This document shows positions 1 to 11,384 of a stretch of 64,000 nucleotides of DNA, in pieces. The notes beneath the pieces were generated by a model. It was not told the DNA's origin and searched no databases. It was given only the letters and a program-made list of their open reading frames with translations. Made by a program: the position numbers and the translations under genes. How positions within the stretch are numbered: position 1 is the first letter of the stretch; each line of letters opens with the position of its first letter. Origin of the DNA: Dipteris shenzhenensis (Eukaryota; Polypodiophyta; Polypodiopsida; Gleicheniales); the NCBI GenBank assembly GCA_047967505.1, contig CM106539.1; one strand, given 5' to 3'.

Positions 1-94
1 TGCCACCTGACTCGTACATCATCGGGATCTTGCATGAGCTCGACTCCTTTACCAACATTCAAAGGTCCATCACAATGATGCCATACCACAGCTT

Positions 95-98
<4 letters not shown>

Positions 99-140
<42 letters not shown>
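99..140. repeat. (CT)n microsatellite
   Basis: An uninterrupted CT dinucleotide run of about 20 units. No gene is visible beside it. Confidence 0.95.
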
Positions 141-142
<2 letters not shown>

Positions 143-1760
143 CTCGCTCATTGATCACTTCTCATGAATGAAAGGATGTATAGTTTCATGTTTGAAAGTA
201 GTTAGACAAGCCCTTGTCCATAGAATTCTTTTGTCTTCTAGTGACATTAAATATAGCATTTTATTTCTCTTTCTTTTTTCCACCCCTCTCGTCCTTGCTC
301 TCTTTTCATTACAAGAGCCGTTGTAAATTTGCTTAGTTTTTCATTAGATTCAAGGCTTTCGCACGCATCTATAATGAAACTTTGGTCTCTTTCATGTACT
401 TTATATTGATTTGATTTTACGATCTGTAATAATAATTGAAGCCTAATTGATTTTTATTAAAACCATATCATAATCACAATGCCACTCCTGTTTTACAATA
501 TCAAGACCGGCTGCTAATATTGAGTATACCACCTTTCCATGCTGAAGCTCTCACTCCGTTTTGAAAGAGTCTCTCGCTTCCTTGCTCTCTATAGAAAACT
601 TGGAATTGCATAATTGACTCAAGTTTACCCACACACTGAAAATGGGGTGTCTAATATTTCTCCTTGCCGATGTTTATTCCTTGATATGAGCACACTACAC
701 TGCCATGTGAACCTAACTAGTCCAGACATGGTATGGTCTCACTTTAGTGCTTTACACACAGAATGGCATAATGTGACTCAATTTGTTACAAAAATAATGT
801 CTCCAATCCTTGTTGATGTTTATTCCTTGATAAAAGCAATAATCTAAAAAGCATGGGAGCTCAATAAGTCAGTCTAGATTTTTTCAAAGATCAGGAAATC
901 AGTTTCAACATATAGCCATAGTTTGCTTGCACTCACTGCACAGGAATTTAAGTCTGATATGCATGATCTGTGTCACGTTTCCTGCCTAGAAGGCTCTGGA
1001 CTAGAATCAATAGCTCACTAAGCCTATCTGTTAACTAATTGAAAGTGGGATCCATATCACACGAATATGATACCCATCAATCACACATTTTCCAAAAGAT
1101 GCAGTATCATAGCAACGAAATAAAGAAAGCTTCTTGCCAAATTGCAGTCCTTAAGAACTGAGGTAGGGTTAAAGGCATCTTACACAAGTCATTGAAAGAA
1201 CACAGACCTCGTGCCATCTGACTTCAAGGCAATAGGAACCGCTTGAGGATTTTTGTTAGCATCCAATCACACCTTAAATGTATCTTTTGGCTGCTGACAG
1301 CAACAGTTAAAGATCTACAATCTGTCTCACAGATTGCTTTTTGAATAGCAATTCTGTCAAGAGCTCATCAGGATACCTTCCTACCTGACGACAGGATCGA
1401 AATAAGTTAAATTTCATCATGGCCCATTACTACAACCATAGCAAAATTCAAGCCCATTACTACCGCCATCATGTTGCCAACTATAGAAGACACTGGAATC
1501 TCCAGAAGTCCATTTAGCTCATGTGATAATCAATTTTATCAGATTCACAACCTAGGGGGGAAGTTGCAAGAGCAGCACTGAACAGCTTTATCCTTTAGAC
1601 GGTAGCCAGATGAGCAGTGAACAATGTGCACACTCTGAATCTGGTTGCGGCGTCATAGAGCAAAGGATAACAAGCAATGCTAGGCTGAGAGCCTAAGGCG
1701 TGGTCAGATTTACACATTCACCACAAGGCAATAATGCTCTAGCAAGACCTGGCATTGAGC
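141..1760. other. Intergenic, no gene recognised
   Basis: AT-rich sequence without an ORF that resembles a protein family. The longest frame, 614-847 (77 codons), contains a degenerate internal repeat around the phrase GATGTTTATTCCTTGATA (about 669-687 and 815-832). It has no recognisable motif, so I do not call it a gene. Confidence 0.5.
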
Positions 1761-1953
1761 ACCTCTTCATTTCAGAGACAAGGCAAGGCCTTCACTGATT
1801 CTCCTCAACTCAATGATTCCCCACTGCAAAACTGAACACATCTCACTTCAAACCTCTTCATTTCAGAGATGAGGCAACGCCTTTCCTGATTCTCCTCAAC
1901 TCAGTGATTCTCCTCAACTCCCACTGCAAAACTAAACACATCTCACTTCAAAC
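1761..1953. repeat. Tandem duplication, about 91 bp unit
   Basis: The segment beginning CCTCTTCATTTCAGAGA at 1762 recurs at 1853. The second unit is slightly longer because an internal phrase, TGATTCTCCTCAACTC, is itself repeated. The units differ by scattered substitutions, so this is an older event than several others in the window. Confidence 0.8.
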
Positions 1954-2700
1954 CCAGTCAATTCAAAATTTCAACTGGTCCTATACAATCCCCCAAAAAA
2001 GAATCCCTTCAAAAAACTAGCAATTCATGGCCACACTTCATGACCATACTTCTCTTCAAGATGGGCTGTTTTTAAAAAAAATATCAGCAACTCCTTATGA
2101 ATACCCTGAGAAACATGGGTTCGAGGTACCCAGCAATTCTACACATACAGGAAGACACCAAAGAGAACACAGCTGCTAAGCTGTTATAAAAACAAGCATG
2201 GTAAGTCCATGATAGATTAATGGCATTCATTCCACTGAGTTTGCAAGAATTCAAGCGCTTGTCTTAGTGGCTTGAACTTAGAAGTTTACAGGGACTGCAG
2301 TGGCGAAAAGAAATGACACCTCGTAATACTTGATGAAACAAGCTAAATAAGATTGAGCCTAATACTTTTGTGGTGAGCCTGATGTTTGTCATGGCATGCT
2401 TACCAGCAACAGAGACTTTGAGTCTCACTCAAAGGTTGCACGCGCTGCCCTCTAGATTCTCAAAACCCAAGCATCATTACTTGCAAACGCCTTCTTCACC
2501 AACACTCAAGCCTTTTCTTAAACTAGCAGGATTTACATATAAAAAAAGAGAGCAATAAATTCGAGGTCAAATTTACATGGCATACCCAGTCCTCTGCTGC
2601 CTAATAAAGCAAGCAATCAATAAGAATAAAATTATGTACATAATGTCAGATTGGTGGAAATTATATGCAGAACAGGCAAGCTTACTCAATCGCCAAAAAC

Positions 2701-3116
2701 TTAGGTCTCTGAATAAGCTGCAGCCTTGCAAATAGGGCACTGATTCTTCACAACCAGCCACTGCTTAATGCAAGCAGTGTGGTGACTATGCCCACAGTCG
2801 AGTTTACCTAGTTCATCTTCTTCCACATATTCCATCTGCACATGCCACATCTTCCATCATGTGGAAGGAAAGGAGTATCTTTTGTACGGCATTCACATTT
2901 CTACTATTTAAGGCACCAGAACTTTCACACTGTAATAGCAATTGGACATAGTTGTCTCACCTGGCAGATACTGCATTTGACTTCACTTTCTTGAGAGTCT
3001 GAACCTATTGAAACGTCTGAAGAGGAATACTTGCTCATTTTCAGGCAATTAGTTGTGTCATCCTCAGAGAGCCCTGTATTCACATTACCTATTCGTTCTT
3101 CTAAAGCGAGAAGCTC
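2701..3116 (-). CDS. RING-finger exons of the E3 ligase gene
   Basis: Two terminal exons, 3116-2961 (52 codons) and 2835-2701 (44 codons plus stop), split the RING between its first Cys pair (CSICQ) and the rest (MEYVEEDELG, CGHSHH, CIKQWL, CPICK). The donor is CAG/GTGAGA at 2961 and the acceptor GTGCAG/ATG at 2835. The protein ends eight residues after CPIC, a short tail. An intron inside the RING between the first CxxC pair and the acidic loop keeps phase 0 and gives the expected spacing to CGH, which supports the splice model. Confidence 0.85.
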
Positions 3117-5816
3117 CTGAAAACAGTAAATTCAGTTTCAGCCGTCAGTCAATCTACAGACTTTCACTATGCACTTTACGTAAAAGGGATATGGCAACAC
3201 CAATTATATACACAAGCTACAATACGTTTTCAAATTTATGTGCCTTGAGACTGGCTTTTCCAAAAATGACAGTTGTTGCTTACATTTAATTACGCAAAGA
3301 TAATAGATTCGATGCCAAACCTCATAGGACATGTTGTCGACATCAAGCCGCATATCACTGTGCTGATCGGTGATATCAACCCCATTGTACACAATTGACT
3401 GATCTAACAGCTCCTGCACAGCCCAGGTTCACATGCTCATCCACCACAATGAAAAAGCTTTGAAGCTCAGTTTATGTCTGAAAATATAGGCAGGATATAT
3501 ATTATTATATATGCAGATTCAAAGATCCAGAAATCTGAGATATCAACACATAAAAATGAATCACCTACATGACACAATGTAAAAGAAACGGCTGCAGATA
3601 GGCAGGATATATATGGAGATTCAAAGATCCAGAAAGCTGAGATATCAACACATAAAAATGAATCACCTATATAACACAATGTAAAAGAAACAGAGCTCTG
3701 TGGCCGTGTGATGTATTTGTGCCATATTGGCTTCTGGCATTTTTGTCGTACACTCAATTTTCTTTCATCGATTGCATATAGTAGAAGAAGGACAACCTAT
3801 GGAAATCTATTAAGGCATAGAGCCTCACATGTTTAATAAATTATTTATATGTTCTAAGACTGCACATTTTGAAAGCAACAGACACAAGTGTACCTACTTC
3901 GGCTATGGAACGATGACGATTTCCTCTCGCTGCTGGAAGGATTTGTACTCTCCGAGAAGGCATGTGAAGAAGACTTTGCATTGTTGATGCCAGACCACCC
4001 TCATCTTCTGCACCTTGAAACCATGAGGGCATGGGCGTTGCTAAAGGGAATACCCCATGCATGGATGAGGATGAGGCATGGCTATTTATAGAAAGTCCTG
4101 GTATCACATTAATTGGGGCAGCAGATGCTGTAGGAGGGAGCAGTCTTCCTTGAGAAGGTAAAGTAATGGACCTGTTTAATAGCACAGTGGAAAGATGTGC
4201 AGAAGAGCGTGAAACAACCGAGCCTGGATGGAAAAAAGAGTTAGCCCCTACATGTGAGACATGTGAAAGAGACCCTCTGTTATTGAGAGCTCTATTTACT
4301 CTGGCAGATGTGGCTCTGCCAGCAGGATCAATGGCGAACTGGTTTGGCAGTCGGCTTTCAATGGTTCTAATTCCATGCCAGCTTGAAGCCTCATGTGAAG
4401 AATTCATCATTTGATTTCCCTCAAAAATGCCAGAGGTGAATTCTCTAGCTGATCCAACAAAATTTGAGTGATTTATGCTGGTTCCTGAATAGTTATGTAC
4501 ACTCCAACTGACAGGATTTGAAGAGTTAGTGCACTGGTGCAGCGCGAAGGTTACATCAGGGGTGCTGTTAATATTTGCTGCAAATTCCACACCCTGTTCA
4601 TTTCCCAGCATTCTAGGCATCAACATGGGAGGTGGCATAGTAGCTGTTGATCTTCTGCTGTCCCAAAAACGCAATGGCTGTAACTGCAACTGATTCTGTT
4701 CTTGTTGCATTAACAAAGGCCTTCCACGCATACACCTATTGGAGCTCCCGTATGGTGCTTTCAGTGTTGGACTACTCCTTAGAGAATGCAAGACCATCTC
4801 ACCATCCCTGAGGTGGTGAGGCTCGGGGACCATAGGAGTAGAAGTTGCAGAATGGAGAATATCAGCATTAGCCCACATTGCGTTCCCCATCTCAGACCTG
4901 CTTGGTTCAATTCGTTCAATGGTTCCAGAAAGATTACTCTCCCATCTTCCACCGAGATTGCAACCTCTGAAAGGTAAAGATGAAATGCCAGCCATCAATC
5001 TCTTCCTTTTACAAGGGCTCCTCCCCATATTGCTTGTATGAGCATGTAAAGCAACATGGTTATGCACGGAATCGCCAGCTAAGTCACTGAGTGAAAAGCG
5101 TGCTATTCCTGTTTCGGAATCTGGATATGTACACCTTGATGTGTCTGAGACACTTCTTCCTTTCAAAGCAAAATGTCCCTGACTACCATTGATCCTGAGA
5201 AAAGATGCCTCAGAAAATCTTTTCCATTCACCCATATCATCAACAGGAGACTGTGGGCCAGCTGCATTCCTATAAGTTGTCATTGGACCCATGTCTGCAG
5301 GTTTAGCACACCTTAATGCTGAACTTGAATTCCAAGTGCCCACCCTGTCTCCCACCGGGACACCATCATGTCTGGGAATTTCAACACCAGCATTTCCAGT
5401 TGCCCAATTCGGTAGGAAACTGAAAGAGCTGCTACTTCCTGGTCCTGTAAACCCAAGGTTTGTATCTCTGGTCCTTGGGGGGATTCCTTCGAGCTCTAGT
5501 TTCATTCTATTAGACCCAGATCCTATCTGGTCCTGGCTTCCGCGAGAAGTCACGTCCATAGCATTCCACTGGCCCTGCACCAAGAATCCACAATTTTGTC
5601 GTTTTGAACTTTGAATATCTTGCATCACGGCCACACGAGAGGCCTCCCCAATGTATGGCCTTCTCCACGAATCACTTGTCCCAGTCCGAATTTCTCCTTC
5701 ATCAAGGCGAATTTTCTTTGGAGCACCCCTATTCAGCATACTGCCAGGACAGGAACTCTGGCTGCCACTTGCTTGGAATTCAAATTCTCCAGAACCTGAT
5801 ACATAACCTTGCCAAT
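2701..5816 (-). CDS. RING-H2 E3 ubiquitin ligase, MBR1/MBR2/HIP1-like (multi-exon, 5' end unresolved)
   Basis: Probable RING-H2 E3 ubiquitin ligase that would pass ubiquitin from an E2 to substrates. Reading the minus strand I see exons at 5816-3898, 3413-3321, 3116-2961 and 2835-2701, all joined in phase 0 with GT..AG introns. The large exon encodes a Ser/Asn-rich, low-complexity region of about 640 residues with a basic patch (SPCKRKRL). The next two encode DMRLDVDNMSYE then ELLALEERIGNV, a block highly characteristic of plant MBR1/MBR2/HIP1 ligases. The last two carry the RING: CSIC, then CGHSHH, then CPIC, followed by stop TAA at 2703-2701. All eight zinc ligands of a C3H2C3 RING are present. 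MBR1/MBR2 of Arabidopsis promote turnover of Mediator subunit MED25; the same role here is inference. An acceptor (CTTCTAACAG) at 5817-5826 shows at least one more upstream exon. Confidence 0.85.
3486..3691. repeat. Tandem duplication in an intron of the RING gene
   Basis: A segment starting ATAGGCAGGATATATA at 3486 recurs at 3598 (112-bp period). The second copy lacks about 12 bases of the AT-rich start. The rest of the two copies differs at only a few sites. It lies in the intron between the large exon and the DMRLDVDNMSYE exon. Confidence 0.85.
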
Positions 5817-6500
5817 CTGTTAGAAGAGTAAAGATTTTAGACTGAAGATATGCATTATCCTCCACCAACAAGCCCAGGATATTGAATATTGCATCATAAA
5901 AAAGTTAGGAGTAGAGCCATTATAATCACAATTGCAAGTAGAAAGAGAAGAGGGGAGAGAAGAAAAAGAAAAGAGACAGAGGAGATGGGAGAGAAGGAAA
6001 AAAATCCAGTTATTCTCTGACCAAGCTTGCTGAGAGAACAGAAAATGGGGAAAGTGAAATGCGTTTGAAAAAAACAAAATACAAACACCAATACAGTTGC
6101 AATATTACTTCACCCAGTCATTAAGTACAACATCCACTTTTTGGAGGACCACAGTATAGCAATCACCCTTCAGTTATCAGTAAGGCCTTTGGAGTACCAG
6201 CAACCAATGTATGGCTGCAAGCTGAGCAATGACTGGCTGTAAACTGAGTGGATTTATGGCTGCTAACTGAGTAATGGCTGTGACTGCAGATTGAAGGACT
6301 GTTGTTTCCCAAAAACGTGGTTGATTGCTGCTCCAAGAAGGAAAGAAGGAAGATAGCAGTAGCAGCACCAAGCAGTGTATATCGAGGGCAGACAAGGCTC
6401 CAAGCTAGAGGAGAGGAGGCATCTCAATGCAAAGGAACTTCAGGGCAGGAGGGCATCTCATAGAAAATGAGCTGCAACCGCATGCAAGGGGTCTTCCTCC
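5817..6500 (-). other. Upstream intron / unresolved 5' exon and 5' UTR of the RING gene
   Basis: The acceptor just above 5816 leaves one base of a codon to be supplied by an upstream exon, so the true start codon lies further upstream on the minus strand. No in-frame short coding exon stands out. The stretch 6180-6300 carries degenerate repeats of a CTGAGTAATGGCTG-like phrase. Confidence 0.4.
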
Positions 6501-6702
6501 TTCTATAGCCCGTTGACCGATTTCTACCTCCAGAAGTAGTGCGATGTAGGGGCTAGGATGGCATCCAAATAGTAGGTGGACTCAGTTTTGCTAAGCTGTG
6601 GCTTTGCAAAGCTTTCAAAATTCCACTTTGGTAGGTTGAAGGAGATTCCCCTTATTTTCAGTGGGCTGGAAGAGGATCGGTCTTTGCCATGACAAGTGAA
6701 TG

Positions 6703-6897
6703 CCATATGCGAAGGATGGCCCTGCCACTTGTCAGTTGGAGAGTAATGCCATGTGTCAGATGATGGTAATGCCACGTGTCTCAAAGTTGTGGGTCCTATG
6801 CCATGTGTCTCTTGCCATGTGGTATCCTATGTCATGTCACTCATGGCATTATGCCATGTGTCATTCATGCCATGTGCTAATTATGTCACGTGTCATT
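6703..6897. promoter_or_regulatory. Cluster of degenerate GCCATGTGTC / CACGTGTC repeats
   Basis: About ten copies of a GCCAYRTGTC-like word occur in under 200 bp. At least two contain the CACGTGTC form, which matches the plant G-box/ABRE core (CACGTG, ACGTGTC) bound by bZIP and bHLH factors. Spacing is irregular. On the minus strand the cluster lies about 0.9-1.1 kb upstream of the first visible exon of the RING gene, so a promoter role is possible. A decayed minisatellite is the alternative. Confidence 0.45.
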
Positions 6898-6899
6898 TG

Positions 6900-8190
6900 C
6901 TGCTTCTAGGATTTTCCAGCTTTCTTCAAGGTCTCATACGTTGGAACTGTAAGTTGCACTTCAAATCTAACTGGCCCTCCGTATTCCTGGACTTAAGATC
7001 TACTTGTTCAGGGTCTTTGTTGCTTCATTTAATTTTAAGAAGATTTCGACTCAATTTGGTGAGTACCTGTTTATTGCTACAATATGGACAATGTTAAGCA
7101 TCCCAAATTTATTAGTTTTCTCAAAATAGTAAGTTTTTTATGAAAAAAAATTCTTTGACTTTCCTACCATGGAATAGTCTCCTGGTTTGAATGCCTCACG
7201 TTTTTCCTAGATATCATTTATGAAATTGTAAAACGGAAAGGAGACAATGGAGTGAGAGAAGGGAGGGGACACTACTCTAGCGCACTTAAAAACAGCAGAC
7301 TGACACCAAATGAAGACACCAACAGATTGAACACGTTTTTCCTAGGTTTTCGCTTCTCATTCTCACAATGACATAGCCCTTGAGAAGGAGAATAAAGAAG
7401 AGGCGGATCATCTGTGTCAGAGCCCTAGGATGTGAACACATGATAGATGTAGTGGAAGAGCGTCATTGTGCAGGAGGAGGGGGATAATTCTAGAGGAGGA
7501 GACACAGGAGCTCTTTGACAAGAACAGACGCAATGAGGAGGATAAGCTCTGGCAGCTAAGTGTAACCTTGAGGATGCTCTTACTAACGTTGACAAGGGAC
7601 TTGATGACAAGGAGGGGCAACACCTACAAAATAATTTAGTCCTAAGGATTCTCTAAGTGATGCTGGCATGGGCAGACTAGCAAGGTGTCCCAAGCGCTAC
7701 AAATAGTACACTTATTTGGAAGGCCCATAATCTAGATCATCTCTAGGAGGAAGACTGGATACTCTGAGCTAACCATCATCCTGAGGTGGTCACGGATTCA
7801 CCCATCTCAATACCTTCTTTGGGATGTGCTCAACGACATGGTCTAGATCGGTCAGAAATGTTGGGCAGATGGCCCAGAACGAGATGAGTCAGAGCTCAAA
7901 AGATCCAAGGTGACTGAAGCATAAATGTTAATACGGAAAAAAAAAAAAACAAGAAGAGAGGAGCTGCAATGCTTGCAAGCATTAATTGAAATCAAAGGTA
8001 ACTTTGCCCAACGCCTCAAAGTGGACAGGAGACATATCATAGATCTCATGCAAAAGCAATGCAATGTGCCCACAATAACCATGTTTGTCATTAGTAACTC
8101 ATGCTCTCTAATAGACTACTCCACATCTGAAGGCATCAAAAAATTTTTAGCCACAATGTGTAGGAGGCTATGAAGCCTCAGTTTGCCAAC
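6900..8190. other. Intergenic, no gene recognised
   Basis: Only short frames without family resemblance. A poly-A run (about 7936-7949) is present. The right end may be the eroded 3' part of the minus-strand LINE that follows, but I see no motif to prove it. Confidence 0.4.
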
Positions 8191-8193
8191 TTA

Positions 8194-8391
8194 ATGGTAG
8201 GAGGATAATCAAAATCTATGAACCAAAATTCAAGAATCACACTCAAACCCAAAGAATAAAGGAGGGACCTACCACCTTGAATGGAAGCCTTCATGGTAGG
8301 AGGATAATCAAAAGCTATGAACCAAATTTCAAGAATCACACTCAAACCCAAAGAATAAAGGAGGGACCTACCACCTTGAAAGGAAGCAAGA
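8194..8391. repeat. 99-bp tandem duplication
   Basis: Two consecutive 99-bp units begin ATGGTAGGAGGATAATCA at 8194 and 8293 and differ at only a few positions. Confidence 0.9.
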
Positions 8392-8899
8392 GAGGAAGTG
8401 TCTGCGAACCATTTGTGTGTCCGTGCATACAAGCTCCTCTTGTATCCCTCTGCTTCCAATGCCATAGATGGAGTCAGGGCTAGCCATGGTAGTCTACCTC
8501 ATCCAGCTATCATGGTGTACCAAAGTCCCTGACCCTGTGGACCACATGTAAGACTGCATCAAGTTGTATAGGGATGGTCCCAAATTCTGTAAGTATGATC
8601 TAATGCAAGACCGATGGCTTGCTTCGAATCATCCGAGCGAGAAGCAGAACCTGGAATCTCTCTATGCGGGACCAATTTGTCTCCAATAAGTTAGTCAAAA
8701 GGGACAGTAGTACATCCTTTGTGGACAACTGAGTCCAAAAGAAAAGACTCGGTTCTGGAATCTTGAAAATGTAAGTGGAAGCATTGGCGCTAGAGTCTGG
8801 CTAGGCGGCATGTCCCCATCTCAAACGGCCCGCATGGCTGGTCGCATCGTGAAGAACGGACCTAAAAAGAGGACACCCAAGTATGTGTAGGATGCAACA

Positions 8900-10250
8900 A
8901 TCTCTACCAAAGCCCCATCAATTCAAATCATATGTATCATAGAGAGACTAAAGCGCATCCAAATGTCCCTGAAGACCCTAAGCTGAGAAGGAGAGTAGGA
9001 CCATATTGTCTACGTTTAGAAGAATCGAAATCAACGAGCCAGCTAATGAAGAACCTGCGTCTCCTAGAGTCGTGATGAAGGACTCGAGCTCGTCGATGTA
9101 TAGGTGAAACAAGGTGGACGACCTTATTTGACTCCGATCGTGCTCATGATCTCCTCTGTCCACCCTATCAAAATCTTGACTCTACCTGATACTTGCTCAT
9201 ATAGTGCCTGGACTGCCTAGATAATGTCCTGATTGTGCCCAAGATCAAGTAGGGATCTAAAAAGCAACAATAAGCCCTCTGATTGTGCCAAAGAGTAGTA
9301 TCGGAGGCTTTGCGGAAATCCACAAAGCAACTATAGCCCTATGCTTCCGTATCGGGCCTCCTCCTCAATGACATCCCTCGATGTGAAGATGTGGTCCAGT
9401 GTAGCATTATCTGCTCAGAAGCTTGCCTGCCCCATCGCTCTAAGTCCCACACACTCTGTCTCTGGAGTAACATGAGTGCCAAGTGCTGCTGCGTAGATCT
9501 TCGGCATGACATGTCCAAGCATGATGGTCCTATAGTTTTCCAAACTCATGGGATCCCTTGCCTTATGAATTGGAATAATAGTGTTGAGGGTCTAGTAGAG
9601 AGAAAAACCAATGCAAACTGCTTCATTGAATAGCTTTGCTAAGATTTGTGCTAGTGTACTAATACCATGTGAAATATACTCTATACAAAGCCATTCCTGA
9701 GCTTTGGATAGGCCATTTGTAGCTTGAGGGTAGAATGTTTGATATCACCGGTAGGAAGAGTGCACATGAAGTGCGGCGTGGTAGATGTGGAAGGTGTGGT
9801 TAGGGCTGGTGAGTAATGTCATAGAGTGTGCATGCGTACAAAGCCCTTCATGAGCTTTGGATAGGCCATTATGTAGCTTGAGGGCAGCATGTTTGATATC
9901 ATCACTAGGAGTAGTGCACATGAAGTAGGGCACGGTAGATGTGGAAGGTGTGGTAAGGGTTGGTGAGGAATGTCAAAGTGTGCATATGCCCAATGATCAG
10001 GTCAGTGATAGGAGGTGTGGAACTCGACTCGAGAAACTTTTGCCAAAAATCCTTGGAGTTGTTACTAAACCAAATGTTCAATAGTTCTTCCTCATTCTGA
10101 GGGATAAAGTCTCTCTTCTTTCGACGTACGAGGCTACGATATTCTCGTGTATTCTTTATTGCACTCAAAAGATGATGCATGCTCTCAAATTGAGCTGACA
10201 GCGCAAGGCCTTACTCATCATTGGACCAAATATTGCAAGGGACTAATCCA
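8900..10250 (-). pseudogene. Decayed LINE (L1-type) ORF2, EN-RT linker and RT
   Basis: Minus-strand fragments in the correct order for a LINE ORF2. At 10180-10030 there is a linker with REYRSLVRRKKRD and EELLNIWFSNNSKDFWQKFLE. At 9660-9330 comes the RT core with NEAVCIGF, PIHKARDPMSLENYRTIM, a KIYA segment and DNATLDHIFTSRDVIEEE. At 9163-8990 follows STLFHLYIDELESFI and VDNMVLLS, the place of the catalytic YADD box, which is mutated. Stops and frameshifts throughout make it inactive. The same family recurs at 59280-60790. Confidence 0.75.
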
Positions 10251-10379
10251 ATGGATGACGGGTGGGTGTATCTAGTGGTATGCGAGAAAAGCTTGTAGCA
10301 GTATCATGTAAGGAACGGGTGATAAGTGCAGTTCTATCCTCTATACTTGTGTTTCTCTGCACATGCATGTTCACTCATC

Positions 10380-10800
10380 TCCACACTGTTTCACCCACAA
10401 GCACGGCAGTGACGATCAGCTGCTTTCTTTTGCGTTGCCTAAGTCTTTTGGAGAGCTTGCTTGACTTTCTGATATGCTACATGCATGTTCTCCACATACT
10501 TATCGGCCTCAAAAATCATATATTTGTAAGCAAAATGGATGGGACTTTCTTCCCTCCTTCCACAATCCCAAATGGAGCCTTATCCATGGAAGTATGAACA
10601 GTGTTGTTATAAGCGAACTCCACCAAAGGCAAATACTATTCCAATTGTGTCTTATGCTGTGACCCATAGCATTTTAGCATAGTGGAGTTAGCCTCTTCTG
10701 ACTGCACTTTTGTCTGTGGAGGAAAGGAAGATGAGAACTTCGAAGTAGTGCCCATATTCTTCTTCTTATTTTTTTGCAAAAATAGACTTCCATTAAGTAT
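10380..10800 (-). pseudogene. Ty3/gypsy integrase C-terminal remnant
   Basis: On the minus strand the frame reads FPPQTKVQSEEANSTMLKCYG, then after one stop VEFAYNNTVHTSMDKAPFGIVEGG and KKVPSILL. These match the end of the gypsy integrase core (the PQT-x-QSE region containing the catalytic Glu, and the EFAYNN..HTS...APF motif). No LTR or other pol part is visible nearby; the next feature is the 3' end of a LINE. Confidence 0.75.
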
Positions 10801-11380
10801 GAATAAAACCCGCCAGAGCAAGCTCAAAGCGGTAATACATCATGGCATGCATGAGAAAAAACTCCTCAAAAATATAAAGTAACCAAGGTTGAGGCTGAAA
10901 ATGCCATCTCAACCCTGTGTACGACTCAAAGAAGAAATAGGAGTCCCTCCATTCCCCGAGAAAAGCAGCTCTTCTAGCAAAAGCTGCTCAAGAGGACCCC
11001 TACATGCCCATCCAGATGGCCATTATTGTATGTATAGAGTCTGTCCATATACTGGTCATAGAGTGAGAGGGGTGAACCTGGGATCCCTCCGATGCCTCTA
11101 TGCACCTAGCTCTCCATATATGCCATGCTGATATACTCGCGAATATCTCCCAAGAAGAGTCCACCAAGGTATGTACAGCCCTGAAAGGTGAGGTAGGAAC
11201 ATCGTCCAATGCCTCTCAAAGAAGACCTAAGGCCCCGAAAGGGAAAGCCAAGCAACTGAGCCCCAAGTCATGAAGAAGAGGGAATATGCAAAAAAACTGA
11301 AAATCCTGACAACCCCCAGTAGGATCAGCTCCAAACTTGGATCTCCATAGGTTCATTGCAATCCCACCATGGATAGAAAG
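10796..11380 (-). pseudogene. LINE ORF2 C-terminus and 3' end (same family as 44844-45919)
   Basis: The minus strand encodes PFRAVHTLVDSSWEIFASIS and AWHIWRARC, preceded by IHGGIAMNLWRSKFGADPT. The copy at 45919-44844 has the same blocks around an intact zf-RVT (zinc-binding) motif. Both copies end on the minus strand at closely similar sequence (GTATGAAT.AAA on the plus strand at about 10797 and 44845), which marks the LINE 3' end. This copy has lost the CPCC zinc-binding segment. Confidence 0.7.
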
Positions 11381-11384
11381 CCAA

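Noticed and set aside
614-847. 77-codon plus-strand ORF
   Set aside because: Contains a degenerate internal DNA repeat and no protein motif. It is isolated in AT-rich sequence, so it is likely chance.
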